Virus record (IMG/VR): IMGVR_UViG_3300033153_003908
Coordinates: 1 to 20,340 of that record
Direction: 5' to 3' (one strand)
Length of the DNA: 20,340 nt
From: a virus
This document shows positions 14,296 through 20,324 of the stretch, in pieces. The first letter of the stretch is position 1. Each line of letters starts with the position of its first letter. The position numbers were made by a program, and so were the translations under genes. Below the pieces are notes generated by a model. It made no database searches and had not been told where the DNA came from. It saw only the letters and a list, made by a program, of their open reading frames with translations.

Positions 14296-14894
14296 ATTAC
14301 TTTTTCTTTAAAATATTGTTCTGGTTCTAGACCTTCTTTGATCATATCACAATAATCAGCTAATTCAGAATACTTTACTTTGGTCTTGTCTTGTTTTGCT
14401 ACAAAATATTGACTGGTTTTCATATACATGTAACTTTTTTCTTCATATTCATTAACATATTGTGCAGTTGCATGTAAAACTTCTTTCCATGTATAGTCAT
14501 ATTCACTGAAAAACCACCTAAAGACTGCTTCTAAGACCTTAACATTGTTTCTGGCAGGCTTACCACTTGGCAGTTTCATTGCAGGAAAGAACATCCTATA
14601 TTTCTTTATGTTATCCATAAAGTTATTTCCCATGATTTGAGTATTAGATTTTTTCTTAGCTTTACTAAAATAAGAATCATACTTAGTTATTACTTTTAAT
14701 CCCTCAGTAGTAATTACATAATAATCTTGTTGTTTAATTGCAACCTTTTGTACATAATCATTTTTGAATAGTGCTTTTAATTCCAAATGTTGATTGATTA
14801 TTGGAACTGATGTTTTTCTTTGCAGCCCCAAAAGAAGTAAAAATTGATTTGGTGATAGGCTGTCTTTTGCTAACATTTGAAATATCTCCCACAT
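14292..14894 (-). CDS. Winged-helix protein, putative replication-associated DNA-binding protein (200 aa)
   Basis: Residues 10-70 look like a winged helix: a helix from LSPNQFLLLLGLQ, a second from the INQHLELKALFKNDYV region, then a beta wing ending in YYVITTEGLKVI, where the T-x-x-G-x-x-hydrophobic pattern is typical of wHTH wings. A basic linker (SKAKKKS) leads to a C-terminal helical domain (FMDNIKKYRMFFPAM to SELADYCDMIKEG). The architecture suits a replication initiation or helicase-loading protein, and the gene lies between the DnaA-domain-IV gene and the DnaB-like helicase. The first 137 nt overlap the end of the DnaA-like gene in another frame, which is far longer than other overlaps here. 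A later start would remove part of the winged helix, so the ATG at 14894 is preferred. Confidence 0.75.
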   Translation of the reverse strand: MWEIFQMLAKDSLSPNQFLLLLGLQRKTSVPIINQHLELKALFKNDYVQKVAIKQQDYYVITTEGLKVITKYDSYFSKAKKKSNTQIMGNNFMDNIKKYRMFFPAMKLPSGKPARNNVKVLEAVFRWFFSEYDYTWKEVLHATAQYVNEYEEKSYMYMKTSQYFVAKQDKTKVKYSELADYCDMIKEGLEPEQYFKEKVI

Positions 14895-15321
14895 AGGCTT
14901 CTATTTTATTGAGTAATGGATAATAAATTTGTTTAAAATCAGGACAATCCCAATACAAGTAATTTTCTGATTGTCTTATTGAATTAATTACTGTTGCATG
15001 ATTCCTGTTTATTAAAGTTGCTATTCTAACTTTGGAATATCCACAGTTAAAAGCTATGTATTGAAATGCTTGAGAATGTCTCATATAAGATAATTTTCTA
15101 GATCTATATTGAAAATTTTTGATATGAGAAAATTCAGGATGTCTATGATGCATTGCTAATATTGCAAATGTTTCAATACTTTTTAATGCATTTTTATTAT
15201 TTGCTATACTACTTTCATCTACACCTATTGTTATTTCTACAAAATGACCATATTTTTTTTCAAACTTTTTAATAAAAGCTCTAATAAATCTAGTCATCTC
15301 CATTACTTTTTTCTTGGACAT
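14758..15321 (-). CDS. DnaA domain IV-like DNA-binding protein
   Basis: This is a 187-aa protein whose residues about 75-122 match the DNA-binding domain IV of DnaA: RKLSYMRHSQAFQYIAF, then GYSKVRIATLIN, then NRNHATVINSIRQ (105-117). The RNHATV signature corresponds to the DHSTV-like motif that reads DnaA boxes. The AAA+ ATPase domain of true DnaA is missing, so it is an origin-binding or regulatory protein rather than a full initiator. Residues 145-187 are polar and low in complexity and overlap the next gene out of frame. It is the first gene of the leftward replication block, divergent from the plus-strand pair at 15378/15550. It may bind the adjacent 107-nt intergenic region, which is inference. 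Confidence 0.8.
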   Translation of the reverse strand: MSKKKVMEMTRFIRAFIKKFEKKYGHFVEITIGVDESSIANNKNALKSIETFAILAMHHRHPEFSHIKNFQYRSRKLSYMRHSQAFQYIAFNCGYSKVRIATLINRNHATVINSIRQSENYLYWDCPDFKQIYYPLLNKIEAYVGDISNVSKRQPITKSIFTSFGAAKKNISSNNQSTFGIKSTIQK

Positions 15322-15428
15322 GTTGGTTATTTAGAATTAGATAAATATACAAATATTTTAGGACTTTATTAACATAAATGTGTGTACTTCTTTCATTTTT
15401 CATTATTTTATTTATCTTTGTTTTAATA
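15322..15428. promoter_or_regulatory. Divergent A+T-rich control region beside the DnaA-like gene (candidate promoter/origin)
   Basis: This is the stretch between the leftward DnaA-like start and the rightward ATG pair at 15429-15434 (or 15377 if the longer small ORF is used). It is very A+T-rich. Two divergent promoters are needed here. A plus-strand TATCTTTG at 15413-15420 fits the Bacteroidota -7 consensus TAnnTTTG, but no clear -33 TTTG is present at the expected distance. On the minus strand TAAAATATTTG is only a near match. A location next to a DnaA-domain protein makes it a reasonable origin candidate. No DnaA-box consensus or iteron repeat is seen. Confidence 0.4.
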
Positions 15429-15584
15429 ATGATGAACTCACTACGTTTTATGTCAAAAGAAGAACAAACTAAAGTACTTGAGTCACCTGTTATGAAAAAA
15501 TTAACCAATAAAAATTGTAAACTTTTTACAGAGCCATTAAAAAAATATTATGACAAAGAAAAAGAAAGAAGAAAAAAAGGATAA
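15378..15584 (+). CDS. Small plus-strand protein (50-68 aa), possible N-terminal membrane segment
   Basis: The longest frame from ATG 15378 gives 68 aa with a hydrophobic N-terminus (residues 3-20, VLLSFFIILFIFVLIMMN). Internal starts at 15429 and 15432 give about 50 aa without it. The common part is charged and helical (SKEEQTKVLESPVMKKLTNK, then EPLKKYYDKEKERRKKG). If the promoter-like TATCTTTG at 15413 is real, only the short form is made, from an almost leaderless transcript. The last 35 nt overlap the 150-aa gene, so the two probably form an operon. Because T-rich noncoding DNA also translates as Phe/Ile/Leu, the membrane segment is doubtful. Function is unknown. Confidence 0.55.
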   Translation: MCVLLSFFIILFIFVLIMMNSLRFMSKEEQTKVLESPVMKKLTNKNCKLFTEPLKKYYDKEKERRKKG

Positions 15585-16002
15585 ACCTATTTTTAAAGAT
15601 AATAAGGATCCTTTAATGTTAGTAGATCAAACTAAAATTCTTCATAATTTAAGTATATCAGCATCATTTGTTGCACTCATGCAAAATGTAATGATTTATA
15701 TATTAAAAGATACAGATGCAAATGAAATTGTAAATACTTATAAAGCAATAGATGATATTATTACATCTGAAGATAAAGAGAAATCACTCACTGAGTTTCA
15801 AACACATATATATACATTAACTACAATAGTTCAATATTTACGTTATGAAGCTTATAAACAAGATGCTTTAATTCCTCATAAAGCATTAACTCCTTCTGAT
15901 CTTGAGCCAGCTTTAAAAGCTTTTGCAAATCAAGATTTTGATACAGTTAGATCAGAAATGGAAAGTATAATGGGAAAGGTTAAATCTACTACCGTAGATT
16001 AG
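15550..16002 (+). CDS. Uncharacterised helical plus-strand protein (150 aa)
   Basis: This is a 150-aa protein with a strongly basic/acidic N-terminus (MTKKKKEEKKDKPIFKD) followed by several amphipathic helices (LSISASFVALMQNVMIYILK, ANEIVNTYKAIDDII, HIYTLTTIVQYLRYEAYKQD). There is no catalytic motif, signal peptide or convincing membrane span. It is one of only two rightward genes in the window and converges tail-to-tail with the leftward 127-aa gene, overlapping its end by 14 nt. No terminator hairpin is visible at the junction, so antisense transcription of the two ends is possible. I do not recognise the family. Confidence 0.8.
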   Translation: MTKKKKEEKKDKPIFKDNKDPLMLVDQTKILHNLSISASFVALMQNVMIYILKDTDANEIVNTYKAIDDIITSEDKEKSLTEFQTHIYTLTTIVQYLRYEAYKQDALIPHKALTPSDLEPALKAFANQDFDTVRSEMESIMGKVKSTTVD

Positions 16003-16372
16003 TATTAGTGAAGTCTCCTATTTCTACCAATGCTTGGATAACTAAGTTAAGTTCTTCTTTATCACAATCAGCAAAGGATTTACAATATTCTGTTCCTTCT
16101 TTTACTATGCAGAGTCCTGATTTTCTTTTAGAAAGTAATTTAACCTCTTCAAATGTATATCCTAATGTTGATGCCAGTTCTCTAATCATAACATGGACCC
16201 TAGCTAACTGAGCACTACTACCTTTAGTAGTTGAAACACTAACAAACATTTCTACTTTAGCTCCATCAGGAAGATCATCAACAAACTTGTTGTATTTAGT
16301 TTCCATTGCCTTTATATTATAAGATAATTCACCATCTTTTTTGGTTAGAAATACATATATATTATTCTTCAT
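15989..16372 (-). CDS. Uncharacterised protein, possibly NinB/Orf-like recombination protein (127 aa)
   Basis: This is a 127-aa soluble alpha/beta protein. The N-terminal half is beta-like (YVFLTKKDGELSYNIK, AKVEMFVSVSTTKG), then a conserved-looking helix RVHVMIRELASTLGYTFEEV (78-97 approximately), KLLSKRKSGLCI, and SFADCDKEELNLVIQALVEI. The pattern 'helix, GYTFEEVK, then Lys-Ser-Phe-x-x-Cys/Ser-x-x-Glu-Leu' recalls phage NinB/Orf recombination mediators, which bind ssDNA. Its size is also close to that family. The match is by eye and weak. The start overlaps the small zinc-ribbon gene by 11 nt and the end overlaps the plus-strand gene by 14 nt. Confidence 0.65.
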   Translation of the reverse strand: MKNNIYVFLTKKDGELSYNIKAMETKYNKFVDDLPDGAKVEMFVSVSTTKGSSAQLARVHVMIRELASTLGYTFEEVKLLSKRKSGLCIVKEGTEYCKSFADCDKEELNLVIQALVEIGDFTNTNLR

Positions 16373-16487
16373 CTTTTTTCTTTTTCTTTTTAGGTTTTAA
16401 ACAGTCCTTACATACCCATACTACTATTTCCACTAATTCTGATATAGGTTTTATTTGTTTACAATAATAACAGGATTTTTCTTTCAT
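16362..16487 (-). CDS. Mini zinc-ribbon-like protein (41 aa)
   Basis: An ATG at 16487-16485 gives a 41-codon frame with two Cys pairs, C6-YY-C9 and C26-KD-C29, separated by 16 residues, followed by a lysine-rich tail (KPKKKKKKDEE). This spacing suits a single zinc ribbon or treble-clef-like knuckle. The start overlaps the TGA of the upstream gene as ATGA, and the stop lies 11 nt inside the next gene. These couplings on both sides strongly support it as a real gene despite its size. Target and function are unknown; nucleic-acid binding is likely given the basic tail. Confidence 0.7.
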   Translation of the reverse strand: MKEKSCYYCKQIKPISELVEIVVWVCKDCLKPKKKKKKDEE

Positions 16488-16849
16488 AATATCTTATTTA
16501 AATATTTCATAAACATATCATGACATTGTTGACTAGATAAATTATATACAGTGATCTGTTTTGATAATCCTTTTCTACTTACATTTTTTGATGAAGATGA
16601 TTTACCAAATTCTTCTCTTCTAACATCAATTTTTGTCCTTATAGAATTTTTTAATTTTCTGGGTTTAATTATAAATTGAATAAAACAATGATGTACATAT
16701 TCACAAACAAGTTTATGATTATATTTACATGTAAAATGACTATCTTCTAATGCTATAGAAGGAACACCTGCACTTAGTGGACGATTATTTATAACATTAA
16801 AAAATTGTACTCTAACAAGTTCAACCTGTTCTCTAGTATATATTCTCAT
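16484..16849 (-). CDS. Uncharacterised basic protein (121 aa)
   Basis: This is a 121-aa basic protein. The N-terminal part (MRIYTREQVELVRVQFFNVI) looks helical. The middle has scattered Cys/His (HFTCKYNHKLVCEYVHHCFI, about 58-77), which might bind a metal but forms no standard motif. The C-terminal half is rich in Lys/Arg/Ser (KLKNSIRTKIDVRREE, SSSSKNVSRKG) and ends in a helix. It is preceded by the single-TM mini-gene (stop 3 nt upstream) and coupled by ATGA to the mini zinc-ribbon gene. No family is recognised. Confidence 0.7.
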   Translation of the reverse strand: MRIYTREQVELVRVQFFNVINNRPLSAGVPSIALEDSHFTCKYNHKLVCEYVHHCFIQFIIKPRKLKNSIRTKIDVRREEFGKSSSSKNVSRKGLSKQITVYNLSSQQCHDMFMKYLNKIL

Positions 16850-16852
16850 AAT

Positions 16853-16966
16853 TTATTGATTTAATGAAACACCTGCCACTATAAGCATACCTGCTACAAT
16901 TGCTAACAATGCTAGCCAGCAAAATATCTCTACTCTTTCTGATCTTTTCTTTTCTTCTTCAGTCAT
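16853..16966 (-). CDS. Single-transmembrane mini-protein (37 aa)
   Basis: An ATG at 16966-16964 opens a 37-codon frame. The charged N-terminus MTEEEKKRSERVE is followed by one clear membrane helix (IFCWLALLAIVAGMLIVAGV, residues about 14-33) and a four-residue tail. The charge pattern alone does not fix the topology. It overlaps the preceding 23-aa frame by 8 nt and ends 3 nt before the next ATG. With the mini-lipoprotein just upstream it could form an envelope-associated pair (spanin-like or superinfection-exclusion type). No family is recognised. Confidence 0.65.
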   Translation of the reverse strand: MTEEEKKRSERVEIFCWLALLAIVAGMLIVAGVSLNQ

Positions 16967-17030
16967 GATTTTCTATTATGTGTGACTGAGGTTGTTCATC
17001 ACCTGGATCACTGATTATATAAGTCTTCAT
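16959..17030 (-). CDS. Possible 23-aa peptide in the overlapping mini-gene chain
   Basis: This is a 23-codon frame beginning MKTYIISDPGDEQPQ. Its ATG overlaps the TGA of the mini-lipoprotein (ATGA), and its stop lies 8 nt inside the next mini-gene. The peptide is polar with no motif. It may simply keep ribosomes moving between the two membrane-related mini-genes. The evidence is only the perfect junctions; the length is too short for confidence. Confidence 0.35.
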   Translation of the reverse strand: MKTYIISDPGDEQPQSHIIENHD

Positions 17031-17137
17031 TCTTTATATTTATTATATTCTTGGAGTGGACTTCCTTTACATTCACGGGAATATCCACATCCAACAGCCA
17101 ATAGACTAATTAGAAATAATATTATTATTATTCTCAT
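17027..17137 (-). CDS. Mini-lipoprotein with lipobox (36 aa)
   Basis: An ATG at 17137-17135 gives 36 residues: MRIIIILFLISLLAVGC is a signal peptide ending in a lipobox (LAVG-C17), followed by a short mature part of 20 residues (CGYSRECKGSPLQE and six more). After signal peptidase II cleavage this would be a lipid-anchored peptide in the cell envelope. The start lies inside the 74-aa zinc-ribbon gene (32-nt overlap) and the end couples to the next frame by ATGA. Tiny phage lipoproteins often act as outer-membrane spanins (Rz1-like) or block superinfection, but the mature part lacks the Pro-rich character of Rz1. Function is unassigned. Confidence 0.65.
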   Translation of the reverse strand: MRIIIILFLISLLAVGCGYSRECKGSPLQEYNKYKE

Positions 17138-17330
17138 TTCTTTTCTTATTATTAAATTTAATTGATGCACCCATAGCTTGAGCAAGTCTAGCTGCTATTA
17201 CCTTATTATTACATTCAGTACAGCATCTTCCTCCCTCAACTACAGGTTCTGCATTGTGACTTTCTTTTGGATCAATTGCAATACCACAAATATCACAATT
17301 GGTTCTACTATCTACGTTTTTTTTCTCCAT
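17106..17330 (-). CDS. Small zinc-ribbon protein (74 aa)
   Basis: This is a 74-aa protein with Cys pairs C12-DI-C15 and C36-C37xxC40 (RCCTECN), giving a zinc-ribbon-like site, then a helix (KVIAARLAQAMGA) and an Asn/Lys-rich low-complexity tail. The NAEPV...GRCCTECN arrangement is common in small phage proteins of unknown function. It overlaps the 87-aa gene by 23 nt at its start, and its last 32 nt overlap the mini-lipoprotein. It probably binds nucleic acid or a host factor. There is no direct evidence for a substrate. Confidence 0.75.
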   Translation of the reverse strand: MEKKNVDSRTNCDICGIAIDPKESHNAEPVVEGGRCCTECNNKVIAARLAQAMGASIKFNNKKRNENNNNIISN

Positions 17331-17571
17331 CTTTATGTATTTTCCTCATTTTACCTTTTGATACCTGATTATAGAAATTAAACCATCTATGAAACTTAGA
17401 AATAAATGCATCTCTACAATCAGTACATAAATGTCTTATACCAAGATTACGTCTTACATCCTTATATGACATGTTGGGAAAATATACTTGTAGAGACCAT
17501 TTATAATTAGTCTCATCTATATCAAGTAAATTATCCCCACATTTATCACAGTAATAACTTTCTAATTTCAT
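17308..17571 (-). CDS. Small zinc-finger-like protein (87 aa)
   Basis: This is an 87-aa protein with C8-DK-C11 at the N-terminus and H47-L-C49-TD-C52 in the middle (RHLCTDCRDAF), consistent with one zinc site. A basic C-terminal part follows (SKGKMRKIHKDGEKKRR). The central NYKWSLQVYFPN and YKDVRRNL segments are likely beta and helix. The ATG at 17571 overlaps the end of the coiled-coil gene by 4 nt, and the C-terminus overlaps the 74-aa zinc-ribbon gene by 23 nt. DNA or RNA binding is likely from the zinc site plus basic tail. No family is recognised. Confidence 0.75.
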   Translation of the reverse strand: MKLESYYCDKCGDNLLDIDETNYKWSLQVYFPNMSYKDVRRNLGIRHLCTDCRDAFISKFHRWFNFYNQVSKGKMRKIHKDGEKKRR

Positions 17572-18383
17572 TTTTTAGCCTGTTTACTTTTTCTTTTATT
17601 CCAATAGCCTTTAACACCATAAATACCTATCTTAAGATCACGTCTCCTCCTGGCATCTAACCTCCATTTGGCTTTCTTAACCTCTTTTAAAGTATCTCTA
17701 CCACCTAATTTAGCTAATTGTAGACTTGATACTTTATCTCTTAACTCAGCAAGGATCACAGCTTTACTAAAGTTTTTAGAATGATTAAGAACATTATTAA
17801 TCTTAGTTAAATACTTAGTAATAGTTTTAGTACCTAAATCATTTTGAACTACTTGATCTGCTATGACTTTTACTACATTTTGTACATTCTTTGGAAGTGC
17901 TTTTGTTCTTTTTTTATAAGGACCTCTCTTCTTACTTTCTTCTTTCTTTTCAGGAAGGATCTCAAAAGTCTTTTTTTCAAGATTTGCTACTCTGGTATTT
18001 ATATTACCTAAATGAGTTGCTAATGTTCCAATATCTTTTTTAGCATTAAACTGAGCTAAAGTTTCAATATCTTTTTGAATAATAGCAATTTTATCTTGTA
18101 ATGATTGAATCTCAAGTCCAAATTTACTTTCATAATTTCCCATAATAGTCTCAAGTCTATCAATTCTTGCTGCTTCTTTAGTTCTTCCTAATTCATCACG
18201 GCTTCTAGGACCTAATGTAACTCCAGTTTTTGAATCTGTAGTCTCTCCATAATTATCTACATCTTGTTGGGTAAGAGTATAATCTATTGAATCTTCATGT
18301 GTTTTATGTTCTTCTTCTGAATGTTCAAATGAATTAATAAGTATGTTAATTATTTTTAAATATATTTCTCTTTCTTTCTCCAT
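17568..18383 (-). CDS. Coiled-coil protein with basic C-terminus and AT-hook-like segment (271 aa)
   Basis: This is a 271-aa protein in three parts. Residues 1-75 are acidic and polar. Residues about 75-145 form a likely coiled coil (IDRLETIMGNYESKFGLEIQ, then LQDKIAIIQKDIETLAQF and INTRVANLEKK). From about 150 onward it is very basic. Near 152-163 KKRGPYKKRTKA resembles an AT-hook core, though Tyr replaces the usual Arg in GRP. The last 50 residues are Arg/Lys-rich (KWRLDARRRRDLKIG). This suggests an oligomeric DNA-binding protein, possibly nucleoid-like or a transcription regulator. No catalytic motif is present. A 73-nt gap precedes it, with a weak GCCT/AGGC hairpin at 18425-18438. Confidence 0.75.
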   Translation of the reverse strand: MEKEREIYLKIINILINSFEHSEEEHKTHEDSIDYTLTQQDVDNYGETTDSKTGVTLGPRSRDELGRTKEAARIDRLETIMGNYESKFGLEIQSLQDKIAIIQKDIETLAQFNAKKDIGTLATHLGNINTRVANLEKKTFEILPEKKEESKKRGPYKKRTKALPKNVQNVVKVIADQVVQNDLGTKTITKYLTKINNVLNHSKNFSKAVILAELRDKVSSLQLAKLGGRDTLKEVKKAKWRLDARRRRDLKIGIYGVKGYWNKRKSKQAKK

Positions 18384-18456
18384 TTTATTGGCTTTATTTT
18401 AAAATTGTTTAAATAGGATTAAATGCCTGTATCTAGGCTATTGTAAAGATCAAAAT

Positions 18457-18756
18457 CTATTGATCATTCATTAAATAATTCTGAAAATTAAATATTCTAA
18501 CAAGAGAAATATTTTTCAGTTTTATATATTTCTTTATACCTTTTAATGTACCTGTACAAACCATATTATTTTCATTAGTTACAAGAGTATACCCTTTTAT
18601 CTTTTCCTCACCAGGTGACAAGTCATATTTTACTAAATGATAATCAAATTGATTTTTAAATTCTTCATCATCATAATCATTACTCCTATGAGATGCTGGA
18701 AAATCAGCTATCCTATCATTAATCATACTTGCAAAAATTTCTTTCATATAACTCAT
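18457..18756 (-). CDS. Uncharacterised protein (99 aa)
   Basis: This is a 99-aa soluble protein with an acidic, Asp-rich middle (HRSNDYDDEEFKNQFDYHLV) and a beta-like C-terminal half (EKIKGYTLVTNENNMVCTGT, then LKNISLVRIFNFQN). There is no known motif. Its start codon overlaps the helicase stop by one nucleotide (TAATG), so it should be translated with the helicase. Its TAG stop is followed by the 73-nt gap before the coiled-coil gene. A role as helicase partner is possible from this coupling only. Confidence 0.75.
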   Translation of the reverse strand: MSYMKEIFASMINDRIADFPASHRSNDYDDEEFKNQFDYHLVKYDLSPGEEKIKGYTLVTNENNMVCTGTLKGIKKYIKLKNISLVRIFNFQNYLMNDQ

Positions 18757-19859
18757 TATACAGGATTTAAAGGGTTAAAATATTTAATCTTGGATTTATC
18801 AAAATCTCCTAAAGCTGTGTTGATCCATTTCATATCTACAGATTCTTTATAGCATAATATATGACATACAGCTGTTTCAGATGGATTCAATCTTAATAAT
18901 CTTCCAATCCTTTGAGCAGATTTTCTCTCATTACCATATGCATGCATTATTATTCCTTGTTTAAGTTCAGGAATTGAAACACCTTCATTTAATTGTAATA
19001 CACATGATAATTTATTTATTCTACCATCAGCAAACAATTCTAAGTTTTCTTCAGAATGTTGATTTCCAGAATGATAACTATGTTTACATACTCTATCTGC
19101 TTGTTTTTGAGTATTAGCAAATACAATACATTTACTATTTATATTCTTAAGAAGACCTTTTAAATAGCTTTCCTTAGTTTTGTAATCCATTAAAGCTCTC
19201 ATTCTCATAATAGATGCAAATTGTTTAGCTTTAGCAGTCTGAGCATTTCCTACTCTGGTTGTACAATATTCATAGTCTTTGTATTCTGATGTATACCATG
19301 TTTTACCTATTTTACTTGTCTTAACTAGTGTATGCAGCTTAGAGAGTTGTAATTCATGAACTACTATCTGATAATTATTAAGAATATTCTGATCTGTAGC
19401 ATCATCTACACTAAATTCATAAATGATAGGACAATATTTATTTACCATTCTAAACTTCTCTGATCCTCTTCTTTTAGGAGGTGTGCCTGTTAAACCTATA
19501 ATTTTTCCTTTAAATACAGATAAAAAAGCTTCATGACTATCTAATAAACTATGACATTCATCTAAATAAACAATATCATATGCATCAGGATCTTGTTTAT
19601 TGATTGATAAATAGGTGGTAAATGTTAAATGATCTAATAAAAACTCTGAATCAGTCTTTTTTAATTCATCTAACCATGATTCTTTTACTGTAAGTTTAGG
19701 AATAACTACTAAAGCTGTAATTAAAGGACTATAGTTTTTTTTTAAATGATCTATAGCTACTCTAGTTTTGCCAACTCCCATAGATATACCTAAACCACAT
19801 CTATCATTTTCTAATGTTTTTTGCAATGCTTCTGCTTGAACTATTTCTCTATTACTCAT
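18756..19859 (-). CDS. Superfamily 2 DNA helicase
   Basis: This is a helicase or translocase of 367 aa from the ATG at 19859 (MSNREIVQAEAL). A longer frame starting at 19922 overlaps the upstream 62-aa gene by 71 nt and adds an unlikely N-terminus. The 19859 start gives a normal 8-nt overlap. The motifs are I MGVGKT (27-32), II DECH (100-103), III LTGTP (123-127), a CIVFANTQ strand for motif IV, a LQLNEGVSIPEL motif V region, and VI QRIGRLLR. It is a compact two-RecA-domain enzyme without extra domains. In a phage it may act in replication restart, recombination or branch migration. It is coupled to the 99-aa gene by TAATG. Confidence 0.9.
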   Translation of the reverse strand: MSNREIVQAEALQKTLENDRCGLGISMGVGKTRVAIDHLKKNYSPLITALVVIPKLTVKESWLDELKKTDSEFLLDHLTFTTYLSINKQDPDAYDIVYLDECHSLLDSHEAFLSVFKGKIIGLTGTPPKRRGSEKFRMVNKYCPIIYEFSVDDATDQNILNNYQIVVHELQLSKLHTLVKTSKIGKTWYTSEYKDYEYCTTRVGNAQTAKAKQFASIMRMRALMDYKTKESYLKGLLKNINSKCIVFANTQKQADRVCKHSYHSGNQHSEENLELFADGRINKLSCVLQLNEGVSIPELKQGIIMHAYGNERKSAQRIGRLLRLNPSETAVCHILCYKESVDMKWINTALGDFDKSKIKYFNPLNPV

Positions 19860-20040
19860 CTTTATAATTTTTATATGCTTCAATAATATCTTCTCCTTGA
19901 CCTTTTTTACACTTAGTGCCATTAAAATAATGTTTGGAATCTACCCGTTGGAAACAATTCCATTTAGAGGTAAAATCATTAAAGTGAAATAAAAGATCAT
20001 AAAGATTTAATTTTTGTTGTTTAATAGTGGAGGATTTCAT
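19852..20040 (-). CDS. Small uncharacterised protein (62 aa)
   Basis: This is a 62-aa protein beginning MKSSTIKQQKLNLYDLLFHF. The YDLLFHFN...W segment followed by a short charged tail (DIIEAYKNYKDE) looks like a compact conserved domain rather than random translation. The start ATG at 20040 follows AAATAAA and lies 5 nt after the HNH gene stop. The end overlaps the helicase start (19859) by 8 nt. I do not recognise a named family. The tight spacing on both sides supports it as a real operon member. Confidence 0.7.
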   Translation of the reverse strand: MKSSTIKQQKLNLYDLLFHFNDFTSKWNCFQRVDSKHYFNGTKCKKGQGEDIIEAYKNYKDE

Positions 20041-20045
20041 TTTAT

Positions 20046-20324
20046 TTAGTTTCTATTGAGTGAATAACCTAATTCAATTGCATCTTCTGGATTAAGTTCT
20101 ATCCAGTTATGACAATTTCTACAGACAGATAACCATGTAGTTTGATCTAAATGATATTTATCTCTGCCTTGTTTATGATGAACTTCTGTTGCTCTGAGTG
20201 TACAATTATGTATTTTAGCATAACACATAGGATTATCAAGTAAGAATTCTTTCCTTTGTTTTGAGTAAGACCGTGTTGTCTTACCCATCTTTTTAGAAAC
20301 CTTTTTGATGTAACTTTTTTTCAT
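20046..20324 (-). CDS. HNH endonuclease-like protein (92 aa)
   Basis: This is a 92-aa protein with an HNH fold signature. C34 and C41 (CYAKIHNC) are the first zinc ligands, the catalytic-type EVHHKQGRD is at 47-55, and CRNCHNWIEL at 68-77 provides the second Cys pair and the final His. A basic N-terminus (KKSYIKKVSKKMGKTTRSYS) would favour DNA contact. HNH proteins of this size in phages nick DNA, or assist packaging when placed next to terminase. Here it heads the operon with a helicase, so a replication/recombination nuclease or a free-standing endonuclease is more likely. No intron or repeat is seen beside it. Confidence 0.82.
   Translation of the reverse strand: MKKSYIKKVSKKMGKTTRSYSKQRKEFLLDNPMCYAKIHNCTLRATEVHHKQGRDKYHLDQTTWLSVCRNCHNWIELNPEDAIELGYSLNRN

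Noticed and set aside
15290-15508. Leftward 72-aa frame over the divergent region
   Set aside because: It is antisense to the plus-strand gene, has odd composition and crosses the DnaA-like start region; it is best explained as a chance frame.
18425-18438. GCCT/AGGC hairpin in the 73-nt gap before the coiled-coil gene as a terminator
   Set aside because: It has only 4 bp and is followed by ATTTAAT rather than a T-run; too weak to call.
18756-19922. Longer SF2 helicase start at 19922
   Set aside because: It would overlap the 62-aa gene by 71 nt, and the added residues (Lys/Ile-rich) are not helicase-like. The ATG at 19859 gives an 8-nt overlap typical of this operon.
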